Assembly (NCBI RefSeq): GCF_026241335.1
Contig: NZ_JAPHAV010000001.1
Span: 434,001-498,000, forward strand
Length of the DNA stretch: 64,000 nucleotides
Direction: 5' to 3'
Origin: Ochrobactrum chromiisoli
Lineage (GTDB): Bacteria > Pseudomonadota > Alphaproteobacteria > Rhizobiales > Rhizobiaceae
A model generated the notes under the pieces. The model was not told the origin of the DNA, did not search any database, and worked only from the letters and a program-made list of their open reading frames with translations. A program made the position numbers and the translations under genes. Each line of letters begins with the position of its first letter. The stretch's first letter is position 1. Shown one piece after another: positions 27,601 to 36,811 of this stretch.

Positions 27601-28115
27601 GCGAAACCAAACTTTGGTCCGAGCAGGGCTTTCGTGAAGACCATTATATTTTTGCGGATGATCTTGAAGCCGCAGGCGATGCACCCGCAATCATCATCCC
27701 TCTGGCCATCTGGCTGGGGCTTGATGAAGAACTGCTTCGCGCCTCCAATCGCCGCATTGGTGTTTTGGTTACGCCGGGCGAGAAGATCGAGCCACTGCTT
27801 GATCGTCTCGACAGTCTGCCGGTGATTGCCCTGCAATTTCCAGCTTTCAATGATGGTCGCTCCTACTCAAAAGCAGAAGTTTTGCGCCGCGCAGGTTTTG
27901 CGGGTGAATTGCGTGCAACGGGCGACGTGTTGATCGATCAGGCAGCTCTTATGCTGCGCACGGGTTTTGACAGTCTGCAAGTGACCAACAAAGTCGCACA
28001 AACCCGCCTTGGCGAACAGCGACTTGTGGATACGCCCGGCTATTATCAGCCCGGTCGCGGTTCGGTGCAGCAGGAGGGTGGATTCGCCTGGCGGCGTGTT
28101 AAATCGCAGGCATAA
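27597..28115 (+). CDS. DUF934 family protein of the sulfite reductase operon
   Basis: 172 residues from the ATG at 27597 (ATGA overlap with cysH). DUF934 features include AIIIPLAIWLGLDEELLRAS, PVIALQFPAFNDGRSYSKAE and VLRRAGFAGELRATGDVL. The family is strictly associated with sulfite reductase genes and is thought to assist that enzyme; its mechanism is not known. It closes the cysG-to-DUF934 operon. Confidence 0.85.
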   Translation: MSETKLWSEQGFREDHYIFADDLEAAGDAPAIIIPLAIWLGLDEELLRASNRRIGVLVTPGEKIEPLLDRLDSLPVIALQFPAFNDGRSYSKAEVLRRAGFAGELRATGDVLIDQAALMLRTGFDSLQVTNKVAQTRLGEQRLVDTPGYYQPGRGSVQQEGGFAWRRVKSQA

Positions 28116-28182
28116 GCGTTTTGTGGTTTTGCTTGTCGGCTTGATGAGGTAGATACGCGTCAATAATTTTTGGAGACATGAC

Positions 28183-28476
28183 GTGATCCGCCACATTGTT
28201 TTCTTCAGCGTTAAGTCTGATCAGGATGTCGAAACCGTCCGTAAGGGTCTGGAGCAGTTGGGCACCATTCCTTATTCGGACGTATTTGAAGTTCTGCCGA
28301 ATTCGAAGGTAGACCCGATGGGCAACGCGATTGATCTCGTTGTTTATGCCGAGTTCAAGGATGAAGAAGCGCTTTTCGCTTATAAAAACCATCCGACCTA
28401 CGACGCAGCCACGCAATATGTGCGCCCGATGCGTGAACTGCGTTTTTCTGCCGATGTCGAGAGCGACAAGAGTTAA
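28183..28476 (+). CDS. Dabb (stress-responsive alpha/beta barrel) protein
   Basis: 97 residues, GTG start with TGGAGA upstream. MIRHIVFFSVKSDQDVETVR and NAIDLVVYAEFKDEEALFAY match the dimeric ferredoxin-like Dabb fold, with HPTYDAATQYVRPM at the end. Such proteins have varied or unknown small-molecule roles. Its stop codon interlocks with that of the convergent ogt gene (28473-28476). Confidence 0.82.
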   Translation: MIRHIVFFSVKSDQDVETVRKGLEQLGTIPYSDVFEVLPNSKVDPMGNAIDLVVYAEFKDEEALFAYKNHPTYDAATQYVRPMRELRFSADVESDKS

Positions 28477-29048
28477 TCAATCTGCGGTGGTGCCTGCAAC
28501 GGCAGGCCACCAAACAAGTCTGGTTCGAGCGATGTTCTGGCGCGTTCGATATTGAGCAGACGCAGCTTGGTCACTGTGCCGCCAGCAGCCGAAAAGCCGC
28601 CGATCTTGCCATTGGAGCCTAACACCCGATGGCAGGGCACAATGATCGGAAATGGATTTTTGCCAAGCGCATAGCCAACGGCCTGCGAAAGACTGACATC
28701 GCCAAGCCTGCGTGCGATTGCGCCATAGGTGATGGTCTCACCCGCTTTCAGTTTCAGCAGGATTTCATAGACTTTTCGGTTGAGGTCTGGCACAGAATCA
28801 AGCGCCAGCGGCGTTTGCGAAAAGTCTGGATCGCCACCTTCAAGCAGCACACGAACCTTATCGATAGTTTCCGCGACATAAGGGGGCGGGTTGGATACCT
28901 CTGTATCCGAAAAGCGCGACTGAAGCCGATAACGCGTTTCGTTTTCATCGGCATCGCCGATTTCCACGCCGATTATTTTGCCCTCATGCCAGGCCATGCC
29001 ACACGGGCCGATAGGCGTGTCGAATATGTTGATACCGGTCGAATCCAT
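28473..29048 (-). CDS. ogt: Methylated-DNA-protein-cysteine methyltransferase
   Basis: 191 residues from the ATG at 29048. The suicide cysteine lies in IVPCHRVLG (Cys139), and the helix-turn-helix region is ETITYGAIARRLGDVSLSQA. It repairs O6-methylguanine and O4-methylthymine by stoichiometric alkyl transfer. No Ada-type N-terminal domain is present. Convergent with the Dabb gene. Confidence 0.92.
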   Translation of the reverse strand: MDSTGINIFDTPIGPCGMAWHEGKIIGVEIGDADENETRYRLQSRFSDTEVSNPPPYVAETIDKVRVLLEGGDPDFSQTPLALDSVPDLNRKVYEILLKLKAGETITYGAIARRLGDVSLSQAVGYALGKNPFPIIVPCHRVLGSNGKIGGFSAAGGTVTKLRLLNIERARTSLEPDLFGGLPLQAPPQID

Positions 29049-29239
29049 GAACAACGATATAGCATAATTCGCAACAATTGCTGCGGATGGTGTTGCGAAA
29101 TGGTTGAAGAACGCAGCAAATAATGATTGTGTGGAAACAGCCGCCATGGGCGCGACCATGGGTCATGTCTTTAAATGGCCAGATGATTGAGCAATACCTT
29201 CCGGCGCGCGTTTGATGTGATCGGAACGAGGAATTTGAG

Positions 29240-29485
29240 ATGGACGATTACGAACGCTATGCCACAGGGCTGATGATCGTTTTTGGTGCGCTGATTGTCG
29301 GCGCGCTGATGGCAGCCAATCTTTATCATGGCGACAAGCCCGGCTTTCTTTTCGCACTGGGTGCGGCGGTGGTGGGCTGGTTCTCTGCCTTTGCCGTGCT
29401 TTTTGATAAGCCGCGTGTTTATGGCGTCATGATCGCTATCGCCATCGGTCTCGTCGCTGCTTCGATTGGTGCTTTCGTAACCTGA
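29240..29485 (+). CDS. Small membrane protein of unknown function
   Basis: 81 residues, mostly three hydrophobic helices: LMIVFGALIVGALMAANLYH, FLFALGAAVVGWFSAFAVLF and VMIAIAIGLVAASIGAFV. The ATG at 29240 follows CGAGGAATTTGAG. A strong terminator lies 24 nt after the stop, which supports it being a real one-gene unit. I recognise no named family. Confidence 0.7.
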   Translation: MDDYERYATGLMIVFGALIVGALMAANLYHGDKPGFLFALGAAVVGWFSAFAVLFDKPRVYGVMIAIAIGLVAASIGAFVT

Positions 29486-29508
29486 TTTTTGCGATATATG
29501 CTCATAAA

Positions 29509-29535
29509 AAGCCCCGGATTTCCGGGGCTTCTTTG
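29509..29535 (+). terminator. Terminator after the small membrane protein gene
   Basis: AAGCCCCGG (29509-29517) and CCGGGGCTT (29522-29530) with a 4-nt loop, then CTTTG; preceded by AAAA, so it may also serve the convergent BA14K gene. Confidence 0.85.
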
Positions 29536-29536
29536 T

Positions 29537-29959
29537 TTAGATATATGGTGAGTAGCACTGGCGGCGTGGGCCGTAATTGGGCTGGAACGTATTGTCGTAA
29601 GCCCGATAAGACCGATAACGGTTATAGCACCAGCGTACATGCGCATTGCCGCCGCCGCGATAGACTGGTGCCGGGCGATAGCGCGGTGGGTGATGACGGT
29701 AGCGTGGCGGTGGTGGCCCCCAATTCCGGTAATGCGGCCTGTATCCATCCCGATAACGCGGGTGATGGTGTCGCCAATGACGGCGGTCTCCACGATAATC
29801 GTAATATTGAACATTCTCGATTGGAGCCTGTGCACCATGGCTGACGGCTGGGGCTGTAAGTGTTGTTGGTTGCGCAGCATTGGCGCTTGCAGTGACACCA
29901 GGCACGCCTATGCCGAGTGACAGACACGCTGCGAAGAAGGAAGATGCAAATTTCTTCAT
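29537..29959 (-). CDS. BA14K family secreted/lectin-like protein
   Basis: 140 residues from the ATG at 29959, with GGGAGAAACCG upstream. The signal peptide [20 protein letters not shown] is followed by a Tyr/Arg/His/Pro-rich region with RYR and HHP repeats. The BA14K end is [20 protein letters not shown] to [10 protein letters not shown]. In Brucella the 14-kDa immunoreactive homologue has lectin-like activity and affects LPS. Extracytoplasmic location is inferred. Confidence 0.85.
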   Translation of the reverse strand: MKKFASSFFAACLSLGIGVPGVTASANAAQPTTLTAPAVSHGAQAPIENVQYYDYRGDRRHWRHHHPRYRDGYRPHYRNWGPPPPRYRHHPPRYRPAPVYRGGGNAHVRWCYNRYRSYRAYDNTFQPNYGPRRQCYSPYI

Positions 29960-30116
29960 CGGTTTCTCCCTGATAAAGTGGTTTTTATCAACGTCCCTGA
30001 CGTGATTTTGCTCCCGCAATGTGGCGGGTAGGTGGCTCACAAAACTCACTTTTTCTTCAAGCTGGCAACAGTTCGGTGAAGGTGGACACGTTCGCTCAAA
30101 GCGCGCCGTTATAATT

Positions 30117-30138
30117 GACATAAAGATATGTTTATGTC
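30117..30138 (+). promoter_or_regulatory. Palindromic operator of metH, SahR/SamR-like
   Basis: GACATAAA (30117-30124), GATATG, TTTATGTC (30131-30138): perfect 8-bp arms in a 22-bp near-palindrome. A TTGACA (30115-30120) overlaps its left half, so a bound repressor would cover the -35 box. The ATAAAGATAT-like core resembles sites of ArsR-type methionine-cycle regulators in Proteobacteria. It is 154 nt before the metH ATG. Confidence 0.6.
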
Positions 30139-30291
30139 ATTAAGCGGTTCTTATGTGCGGCCCGTTCGCTCAGAGCGATCAGGCATGCGCCCAAGAAAGC
30201 AATCTGCGCATCGCGTTTTCAGAAAATCCTTTGTGGATTTCGGGTGGTGTTGTAGCGATGAAGCGTATCAGAATACAGGCGGTAATCCCCT

Positions 30292-33200
30292 ATGACGTCT
30301 TCCCTTGATAATCTTTTTGGTTCAGCGGCTGCAAAGCCGGACGGTTCGGAAGTGCTTGCTGCGCTGACCCAGGCCGCAAGTGAGCGCATTCTGATTCTCG
30401 ACGGGGCTATGGGTACGCAGATTCAAGGGTTAGGCTTTCACGAAGAGCATTTTCGCGGCGAGCGCTTCGGGGCCTGCGATTGCCAGCTTCAGGGTAACAA
30501 CGACCTTCTGACGCTCACCCAGCCAAAGGCGATTGAAGAAATTCACTATGCTTATGCCATGGCTGGCGCTGATATTCTTGAAACCAATACATTTTCTTCG
30601 ACCACCATCGCGCAGGCTGATTATGGCATGGAAGATGCCGTCTATGAGCTGAACCGTGATGGCGCGCGCTTGGCACGTCGCGCAGCAATTCGTGCGCAGC
30701 AAAAAGACGGTCGCCGCCGCTTTGTTGCTGGTGCCTTGGGGCCCACAAACCGAACTGCATCGCTGTCACCGGATGTCAACAATCCCGGCTATCGTGCCGT
30801 CACCTTCGATGATCTACGCGTTGCCTATGCCGACCAGATTTGCGGGCTGATCGATGGTGGATCCGACATTATTCTCATTGAAACGATCTTCGATACGCTG
30901 AACGCCAAGGCCGCTGTCTTTGCGGCCGAAGAAGTGTTCATTGAGAAGGGCGTGCATCTGCCGATGATGATTTCCGGCACGATCACCGACCTTTCGGGCC
31001 GCACACTTTCCGGTCAGACGCCAACGGCGTTCTGGTATTCGCTGCGCCATGCCAAGCCTTTCACCATCGGGCTGAATTGCGCGCTCGGTGCCAATGCGAT
31101 GCGCGAACATCTCGCGGAAATCGCTGGCATTGCCGATACATTTGTCTGCGCCTATCCGAATGCTGGCTTGCCAAACGAGTTCGGCCAGTATGACGAAAGC
31201 CCGGAAGCCATGGCAGCTCAGATTGAGGACTTCGCCCGCGAAGGCCTCGTCAATGTGGTGGGTGGCTGCTGTGGTTCGACGCCGGAACATATCCGTGCAA
31301 TAGCCGCTGCTGTTGCCAAGCATCCACCGCGCAAGCCGGTCAAGGTGCCGCCGCTGATGCGTCTGTCGGGCCTTGAGCCTTTCATGCTGACCAAGGATAT
31401 TCCTTTCGTCAATGTCGGCGAGCGTACCAACGTTACAGGCTCTGCCCGTTTCCGTAAGCTGATCAAGGCCGGAGATTATTCCACAGCGCTTGATGTGGCG
31501 CGTGATCAGGTGGAGAACGGCGCTCAGATCATCGACATCAACATGGATGAAGGTCTGATCGACTCGCAGCGAATCATGGTTGAATATCTCAACCTGATTG
31601 CGGCAGAGCCGGATATTGCGCGCGTGCCGGTGATGATCGACAGCTCTAAGTGGGATGTGATCGAAGCAGGCCTGAAATGCGTTCAGGGCAAGCCCATCGT
31701 CAATTCGATTTCGCTCAAAGAAGGCGAAGAAGCCTTCCTGCATCATGCGCGTCTGGTGCGTGCTTACGGTGCGGCAGTTGTCATCATGGCATTTGACGAA
31801 ACCGGACAGGCGGACACGGAAGAGCGCAAGGTCGAAATCTGTACCCGCGCTTATAAGATTTTGACCGAGCAGGTGGGCTTCCCGCCCGAAGACATCATTT
31901 TCGATCCGAACGTCTTTGCGGTCGCAACCGGCATTGACGAGCACAATAATTATGGCGTCGATTTCATCGAAGCCACGCGCAAGATTACCGAGACCTTGCC
32001 GCACGTCCATATTTCGGGCGGCGTCTCAAACCTGTCTTTCTCGTTCCGCGGCAATGAGCCGGTGCGCGAAGCCATGCACGCCGTCTTCCTTTATCATGCC
32101 ATTCAGGTCGGCATGGATATGGGTATCGTCAATGCGGGTCAGCTGGCGGTCTATGACACGATTGATCCCGAATTGCGTGAAGCCTGCGAAGATGTGGTGC
32201 TGAACCGCCGCGATGACGCAACGGAGCGACTGCTCGAAATCGCTGAGCGTTTTCGCGATAGCGGAACCAAGGAGGCCAAGGCTCAGGATTTAAGCTGGCG
32301 CGAATGGCCGGTGGAAAAGCGTCTGGAACATGCGCTGGTCAACGGAATTACCGAATATATCGAAGCCGATACCGAAGAAGCGCGGCAGGCAGCTGCGCGT
32401 CCGCTGCATGTTATCGAAGGTCCACTGATGGCCGGCATGAACGTGGTTGGCGATCTGTTTGGGTCCGGCAAGATGTTCCTGCCGCAGGTGGTTAAATCCG
32501 CTCGCGTGATGAAGCAGGCAGTGGCTGTGCTTTTGCCTTACATGGAAGAAGAAAAGCGCCTGAGCGGCGGTGAAGGTCGCCAGAGCGCCGGTAAGGTGCT
32601 GATGGCTACCGTGAAGGGCGACGTGCATGACATCGGCAAGAACATTGTCGGCGTGGTCCTCGCCTGCAACAATTACGAGATCATTGATCTCGGCGTGATG
32701 GTGCCAGCGCAGAAAATCCTCGAAACCGCAAAGGCGGAAAATGTCGATGTGATCGGCCTTTCCGGGCTGATTACGCCGTCGCTCGATGAAATGGTGCATG
32801 TGGCGGCTGAAATGGAACGCGAAGGCTTCAATGTGCCGCTTTTGATCGGTGGCGCTACGACCAGCCGTGTGCATACGGCGGTAAAAATCCATCCGCGTTA
32901 TGAGCAGGGACAGGCGGTCTATGTGATCGATGCCAGCCGCGCAGTGGGCGTTGTCTCCAATCTGCTGTCGCCTGAAAACAAGGATGCCTATGTTGAAGGT
33001 ATTCGTGCTGAATATGCCAAGGTCGCAGCCGCGCACGCCCGCAACGAGGCGGAAAAGAAGCGTCTGCCGCTGGCTCGCGCACGCGAAAACGCCCACAAGC
33101 TCGATTGGGATGCCTACACGCCGCCAAAGCCGACCTTCCTTGGCACCAAGACCTTCGAGAACTATGATCTCGCAGAGATTGCGCGTTATATCGACTGGAC

Positions 33201-34074
33201 GCCATTCTTCCAGACATGGGAGATGAAGGGCCGTTATCCCGCCATTCTTGAAGATGAAAAGCAGGGCGAAGCAGCGCGTCAGCTATGGGCGGATGCGCAG
33301 GCCATGCTTGCAAAGATCATCGATGAGAAGTGGTTTGCACCGCGTGGCATAATCGGTTTCTGGCCTGCCAATACGGTGGGTGATGATATCCGTCTCTTTA
33401 CCGATGAAAGCCGCAAGGAAGAGTTAGCCACCTTCTTCACATTGCGCCAGCAATTATCAAAACGCGATGGCCGTCCGAATGTCGCCATGTCCGATTTTGT
33501 GGCCCCTGCCGATAGCGGCAAGCAGGATTATGTCGGCGGCTTCGTCGTCACGGCAGGCATTGAGGAAGTGGCAATTGCCGAACGCTTTGAACGCGCGAAT
33601 GACGATTATTCGTCCATTCTTGTCAAAGCACTGGCTGACCGTTTCGCCGAAGCCTTTGCCGAACTGATGCACCAGCGCGTTCGTAACGAGTTCTGGGGCT
33701 ATGCGCCGGGTGAAGATCTGTCGAATGACGATCTGATCCACGAGCGTTATGCCGGTATTCGTCCGGCACCGGGTTATCCGGCACAGCCTGATCACACCGA
33801 AAAGAAGACCTTGTTCGAGCTGCTGGATGCAACAGCGCAAACCGGCGTCGAACTGACGGAAAGCTATTCCATGTGGCCGGGTTCGTCTGTGTCTGGCCTC
33901 TATATCGGCCACCCGGAAAGTTATTACTTCGGCGTTGCCAAGGTCGAGCGTGATCAAGTCGAAGATTACGCGCACCGCAAGGGCATGAGCGTTGAGGAGG
34001 TCGAGCGCTGGCTTGGCCCGATCCTCAATTACATTCCCGGTCAGGCACCGGAGCCGGTTGAAGCGGCAGCCTAG
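30292..34074 (+). CDS. metH: Cobalamin-dependent methionine synthase
   Basis: 1260 residues with all four modules. Homocysteine domain: GAMGTQIQG near 38 and the zinc ligands [10 protein letters not shown] near 324. Methyltetrahydrofolate domain: [20 protein letters not shown] near 373. Cobalamin domain: [15 protein letters not shown] near 776, whose His ligates cobalt. SAM-binding reactivation domain: [20 protein letters not shown] near 1190. It transfers methyl from 5-methyl-THF to homocysteine. A regulator site lies upstream, and the position between the two sulfur-assimilation islands links reduced sulfur to methionine. Confidence 0.97.
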   Translation: MTSSLDNLFGSAAAKPDGSEVLAALTQAASERILILDGAMGTQIQGLGFHEEHFRGERFGACDCQLQGNNDLLTLTQPKAIEEIHYAYAMAGADILETNTFSSTTIAQADYGMEDAVYELNRDGARLARRAAIRAQQKDGRRRFVAGALGPTNRTASLSPDVNNPGYRAVTFDDLRVAYADQICGLIDGGSDIILIETIFDTLNAKAAVFAAEEVFIEKGVHLPMMISGTITDLSGRTLSGQTPTAFWYSLRHAKPFTIGLNCALGANAMREHLAEIAGIADTFVCAYPNAGLPNEFGQYDESPEAMAAQIEDFAREGLVNVVGGCCGSTPEHIRAIAAAVAKHPPRKPVKVPPLMRLSGLEPFMLTKDIPFVNVGERTNVTGSARFRKLIKAGDYSTALDVARDQVENGAQIIDINMDEGLIDSQRIMVEYLNLIAAEPDIARVPVMIDSSKWDVIEAGLKCVQGKPIVNSISLKEGEEAFLHHARLVRAYGAAVVIMAFDETGQADTEERKVEICTRAYKILTEQVGFPPEDIIFDPNVFAVATGIDEHNNYGVDFIEATRKITETLPHVHISGGVSNLSFSFRGNEPVREAMHAVFLYHAIQVGMDMGIVNAGQLAVYDTIDPELREACEDVVLNRRDDATERLLEIAERFRDSGTKEAKAQDLSWREWPVEKRLEHALVNGITEYIEADTEEARQAAARPLHVIEGPLMAGMNVVGDLFGSGKMFLPQVVKSARVMKQAVAVLLPYMEEEKRLSGGEGRQSAGKVLMATVKGDVHDIGKNIVGVVLACNNYEIIDLGVMVPAQKILETAKAENVDVIGLSGLITPSLDEMVHVAAEMEREGFNVPLLIGGATTSRVHTAVKIHPRYEQGQAVYVIDASRAVGVVSNLLSPENKDAYVEGIRAEYAKVAAAHARNEAEKKRLPLARARENAHKLDWDAYTPPKPTFLGTKTFENYDLAEIARYIDWTPFFQTWEMKGRYPAILEDEKQGEAARQLWADAQAMLAKIIDEKWFAPRGIIGFWPANTVGDDIRLFTDESRKEELATFFTLRQQLSKRDGRPNVAMSDFVAPADSGKQDYVGGFVVTAGIEEVAIAERFERANDDYSSILVKALADRFAEAFAELMHQRVRNEFWGYAPGEDLSNDDLIHERYAGIRPAPGYPAQPDHTEKKTLFELLDATAQTGVELTESYSMWPGSSVSGLYIGHPESYYFGVAKVERDQVEDYAHRKGMSVEEVERWLGPILNYIPGQAPEPVEAAA

Positions 34075-34172
34075 CGCATTTCCAATGTTTCAATCAAAAC
34101 AGGAATGACTTCGAACCCGAAATGAGCGCAGAGAGTTGCTTCAAAGTGATGCGCATTTCGGGAAAGATGCGC
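34074..34172. repeat. Composite dispersed palindromic element
   Basis: Begins at the metH stop with GCGCATTTCC (34074-34083) and an imperfect partner at 34102-34107. A second palindrome, GCGCAT (34151-34156)/ATGCGC (34167-34172), follows. The first part is the reverse complement of the element at 39819-39852; the second resembles the arms at 47185-47228. Confidence 0.6.
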
Positions 34173-34855
34173 GTTAAAATAAATGATTAAAGTGCTTAAT
34201 TGCTCCAATCAGATTGAAGCCATTCTAATCTAGGTCGAGTGGCCTGATGCAGAAGAGCATCAGTTCCTTTTTATGTTCGGAGATTCTGGTCTATCTGCTC
34301 GGCTCGTTTGTCAAAAAATCTCGAAAACGAAAAGCATTTCCTTCACCCTGTCTCCCCATATTTAAGCAAATGACCCTACATCCATCTCGTTAAACGAGAG
34401 CATAATTCTTTTTGGAGTGAAACGAGGTGCGATAAAATTATGCTTAAAATTAAAGGATTTATCGAGAATCTCTGTTTCAATTAGAATGGAATTCTCCTTG
34501 AGAAGGATTTTTTCCGCATATATTAAAGATATACTAATTTAGATCTTGCGATGCGTAATCTTTGTATTTGTATTTACTAAAGTCCGATAATACCTGTAAT
34601 AAATAATTGTTTTATGTTATTATCGTAGGATATTATAATAGTTATAGGTAGATGGTCCGAGAATCATATGTTATGTTGAACAGGTGGCTTACGGTATTGT
34701 GGTCTATAAACACACATACGGGTTCCGGCGCCATAGAATCCTAAAAAAATTGATATTTGTTTTTCCTGGTCGATCCATTCGGCCCAGAATGTGCCTGCTT
34801 GAATAAAATTCACGTGAATAATCCGGTTCATCGAAACAATATTAGGATTCCAGCT
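34075..34855. other. 781-bp AT-rich gene-free region between metH and blxR
   Basis: No coding frame with support. The first ~370 bases hold two dispersed palindromic elements (34074-34172 and 34399-34444). At 34491-34514 a short TCTCCTT-type hairpin runs into six Ts, a possible weak terminator. From about 34440 to 34760 the sequence becomes markedly AT-rich, unlike the flanks. The length is unusual in this dense chromosome and suggests a complex promoter or a small RNA for the quorum-sensing regulator. Confidence 0.5.
34399..34444. repeat. Dispersed palindromic element (AGCATAAT type)
   Basis: Arms AGCATAATT (34399-34407) and AATTATGCT (34436-34444). Interior and length match the element at 48342-48386, including the shared GGAGTGA/GAGG and CGATAA blocks. 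Confidence 0.7.
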
Positions 34856-35563
34856 ATGAATTGCGAAGTTTTTTACGACACGCTTCAGTCATCTGATAGT
34901 GCGGATGATTTGTTCGAGCATATCAAGTCCTATGCAGCACAGTTGGGCTTTTCCTACGTGTCTTATGCAATGTGCGTACCGTCTCTTGATAGCATTTCGC
35001 GCTGGATACGCTATGAGACGACGCCAGTGGCTTGGCAGAAACATTATGCTTTAAAGAAATACGTCGAAATTGATCCCGTTGTGCGCCGTGGAATGAACAG
35101 CATTGAACCGCTGGTATGGTCGCAAAGGCTGTTTGCGGAAGCACCCCAGATATGGGCGGACGCGCAGGAGTTCGGTCTGCGGTCGGCTATTTCGCAGCCA
35201 AGCTGGGCAGCGCAGGGCGTTTTTGGGATTCTCACATTTCTGCGGGAAAAGCCTTCACTTTCAGAAGGTGAGGTCTCCATGCTGCGCAGACAGATGCAGG
35301 TCGTTGCCAATCTTCTCCATCTTGCCATGTATGAGCATCTTGATGTTCCAAGCATCAATTGTGTAGGCGAGGTTAATCTCACCGCGCGCGAACGTGAAAT
35401 TCTGCGTTGGACAAGCGAAGGCAAGACCGCCGAGATTATCGGAACAATTCTCAGCATCTCGACCCGAACAGTCAATTTTCATATCAGCAATGTTCTCTCC
35501 AAACTTGTTGCGGTCAACAAGGTGCAGGCCGTAGCCAAGGCACGCACTTTTGGTCTTCTATAA
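34856..35563 (+). CDS. blxR: LuxR-type quorum-sensing regulator, BlxR/BabR-like
   Basis: 235 residues from the ATG at 34856 (AGGATT upstream). The N-terminal autoinducer-binding domain keeps the acyl-homoserine-lactone residues: Trp60, Tyr64, Asp73, Pro74 and Trp88, matching TraR W57, Y61, D70, P71 and W85 at identical spacing. The C-terminal LuxR HTH spans ~173-230 (LTAREREILRWTSEGKTAEI, STRTVNFHISNVLSKL). No luxI synthase is adjacent, so it is an orphan receptor. In Brucella, BlxR/BabR sits beside metH and controls virulence genes; orthology is inferred from sequence and this neighbour. Confidence 0.87.
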   Translation: MNCEVFYDTLQSSDSADDLFEHIKSYAAQLGFSYVSYAMCVPSLDSISRWIRYETTPVAWQKHYALKKYVEIDPVVRRGMNSIEPLVWSQRLFAEAPQIWADAQEFGLRSAISQPSWAAQGVFGILTFLREKPSLSEGEVSMLRRQMQVVANLLHLAMYEHLDVPSINCVGEVNLTAREREILRWTSEGKTAEIIGTILSISTRTVNFHISNVLSKLVAVNKVQAVAKARTFGLL

Positions 35564-35890
35564 CGGCTCTTAATCCTTCGGCGGTTTGGTTCGAAGGATG
35601 TTCATGCCCTTCAGAATTTAGCTTAATACTATAAAATTTGTAGTATTTTCCGTAACTTGAGCCAGGATTTGACTTTTCGCTTCAGCGCAAGTTTCTTCCT
35701 CCAACGGGCTTAAAACAGGCACGTTTTCGCTTAACGCCCTCGCAATACGCGATAGCATACTTTTCCTTTTGTTCTGTCTTTCACGACAATGCGCTCACAG
35801 TGGCTTAGCCACATCTGCGCCGGACCAAGGCTCGCGCCATCCTCCCGCCAGTTTATTTAAGATTAAGCCGGTTTCCCGGGAGAAACAGAC
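35564..35890 (+). other. Gene-free region between blxR and cysD
   Basis: 327 bases. Contains ATCCTTCG (35573-35580)/CGAAGGAT (35592-35599), an 8-bp hairpin just after the blxR stop. It also holds AATACTA (35625-35631)/TAGTATT (35641-35647), which runs into TTTTCC and may terminate blxR or act as an operator. The cysD promoter must be here; no clear consensus promoter stood out. Confidence 0.45.
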
Positions 35891-36811
35891 GTGCATCATG
35901 CATCCCTGACCAAAAACCTGACACATCTTCAGCGCTTGGAAGCAGAAGCAATTCACATTTTTCGCGAAGTTGCCGCGACCTTTGAAAATCCGGTCATGCT
36001 TTATTCGGTGGGCAAGGATTCCTCCGTTATGCTGCATCTGGCGATGAAGGCATTCTATCCCGCGCCGCCGCCATTCCCCTTCCTGCATGTCGACACGACG
36101 TGGAAATTCCGCGAAATGATCGAATTTCGCGATGCACAGGCGCGCGAAAAGGGTTTTGAGCTGCTGGTTCATATCAATGAAGATGGCGTGCGGGATGGTG
36201 TTGGTCCATTCACGCATGGCTCAAACGTCCATACCCATGTCATGAAGACGGTTGGTCTCCGTCAGGCTCTCGATAAATATAAGTTCGATGCCGCCTTTGG
36301 CGGTGCGCGCCGCGATGAGGAAAAGTCGCGCGCCAAGGAGCGCATTTTTTCATTCCGCAATATGCAGCACGGCTGGGACCCGAAGAACCAGCGGCCGGAA
36401 ATGTGGAAGATCTATAATACCCGCATTGCAAAGGGTGAATCGATCCGCGTCTTCCCGCTTTCCAACTGGACCGAGCTCGATATCTGGCAGTATATTTTGC
36501 AGGAAAATATCCCGATTGTGCCGCTCTATTTTGCAGCAAAGCGCCCTGTGGTCGAGCGCGACGGCATGTTGATCAAAGTCGACGATGACCGCATGACTTT
36601 GCGCCCCGGCGAAACGGTCGAGGAACGGCTGGTACGCTTCCGCACACTTGGCTGTTATCCGCTGACGGGCGCGATTGAATCACGTGCCACCAATCTTTCT
36701 GACATTGTTGAAGAAATGCTGATCGCCCGTACATCCGAGCGTCAGGGCCGCGCCATTGATCGCGATGAAGCGGGTTCCATGGAAAAGAAGAAGCGCGAGG
36801 GCTATTTCTGA
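35891..36811 (+). CDS. cysD: Sulfate adenylyltransferase subunit 2
   Basis: 306 residues, GTG start with GGGAGAAA upstream. The ATP pyrophosphatase PP-loop is [20 protein letters not shown], followed by [20 protein letters not shown] and the conserved [20 protein letters not shown]. CysD and the GTPase CysN make APS from sulfate and ATP. The stop overlaps the cysNC start by one base. It opens the island cysD-cysNC-cysQ that feeds APS to the CysH reductase encoded about 9 kb away. Confidence 0.96.
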   Translation: MHHASLTKNLTHLQRLEAEAIHIFREVAATFENPVMLYSVGKDSSVMLHLAMKAFYPAPPPFPFLHVDTTWKFREMIEFRDAQAREKGFELLVHINEDGVRDGVGPFTHGSNVHTHVMKTVGLRQALDKYKFDAAFGGARRDEEKSRAKERIFSFRNMQHGWDPKNQRPEMWKIYNTRIAKGESIRVFPLSNWTELDIWQYILQENIPIVPLYFAAKRPVVERDGMLIKVDDDRMTLRPGETVEERLVRFRTLGCYPLTGAIESRATNLSDIVEEMLIARTSERQGRAIDRDEAGSMEKKKREGYF

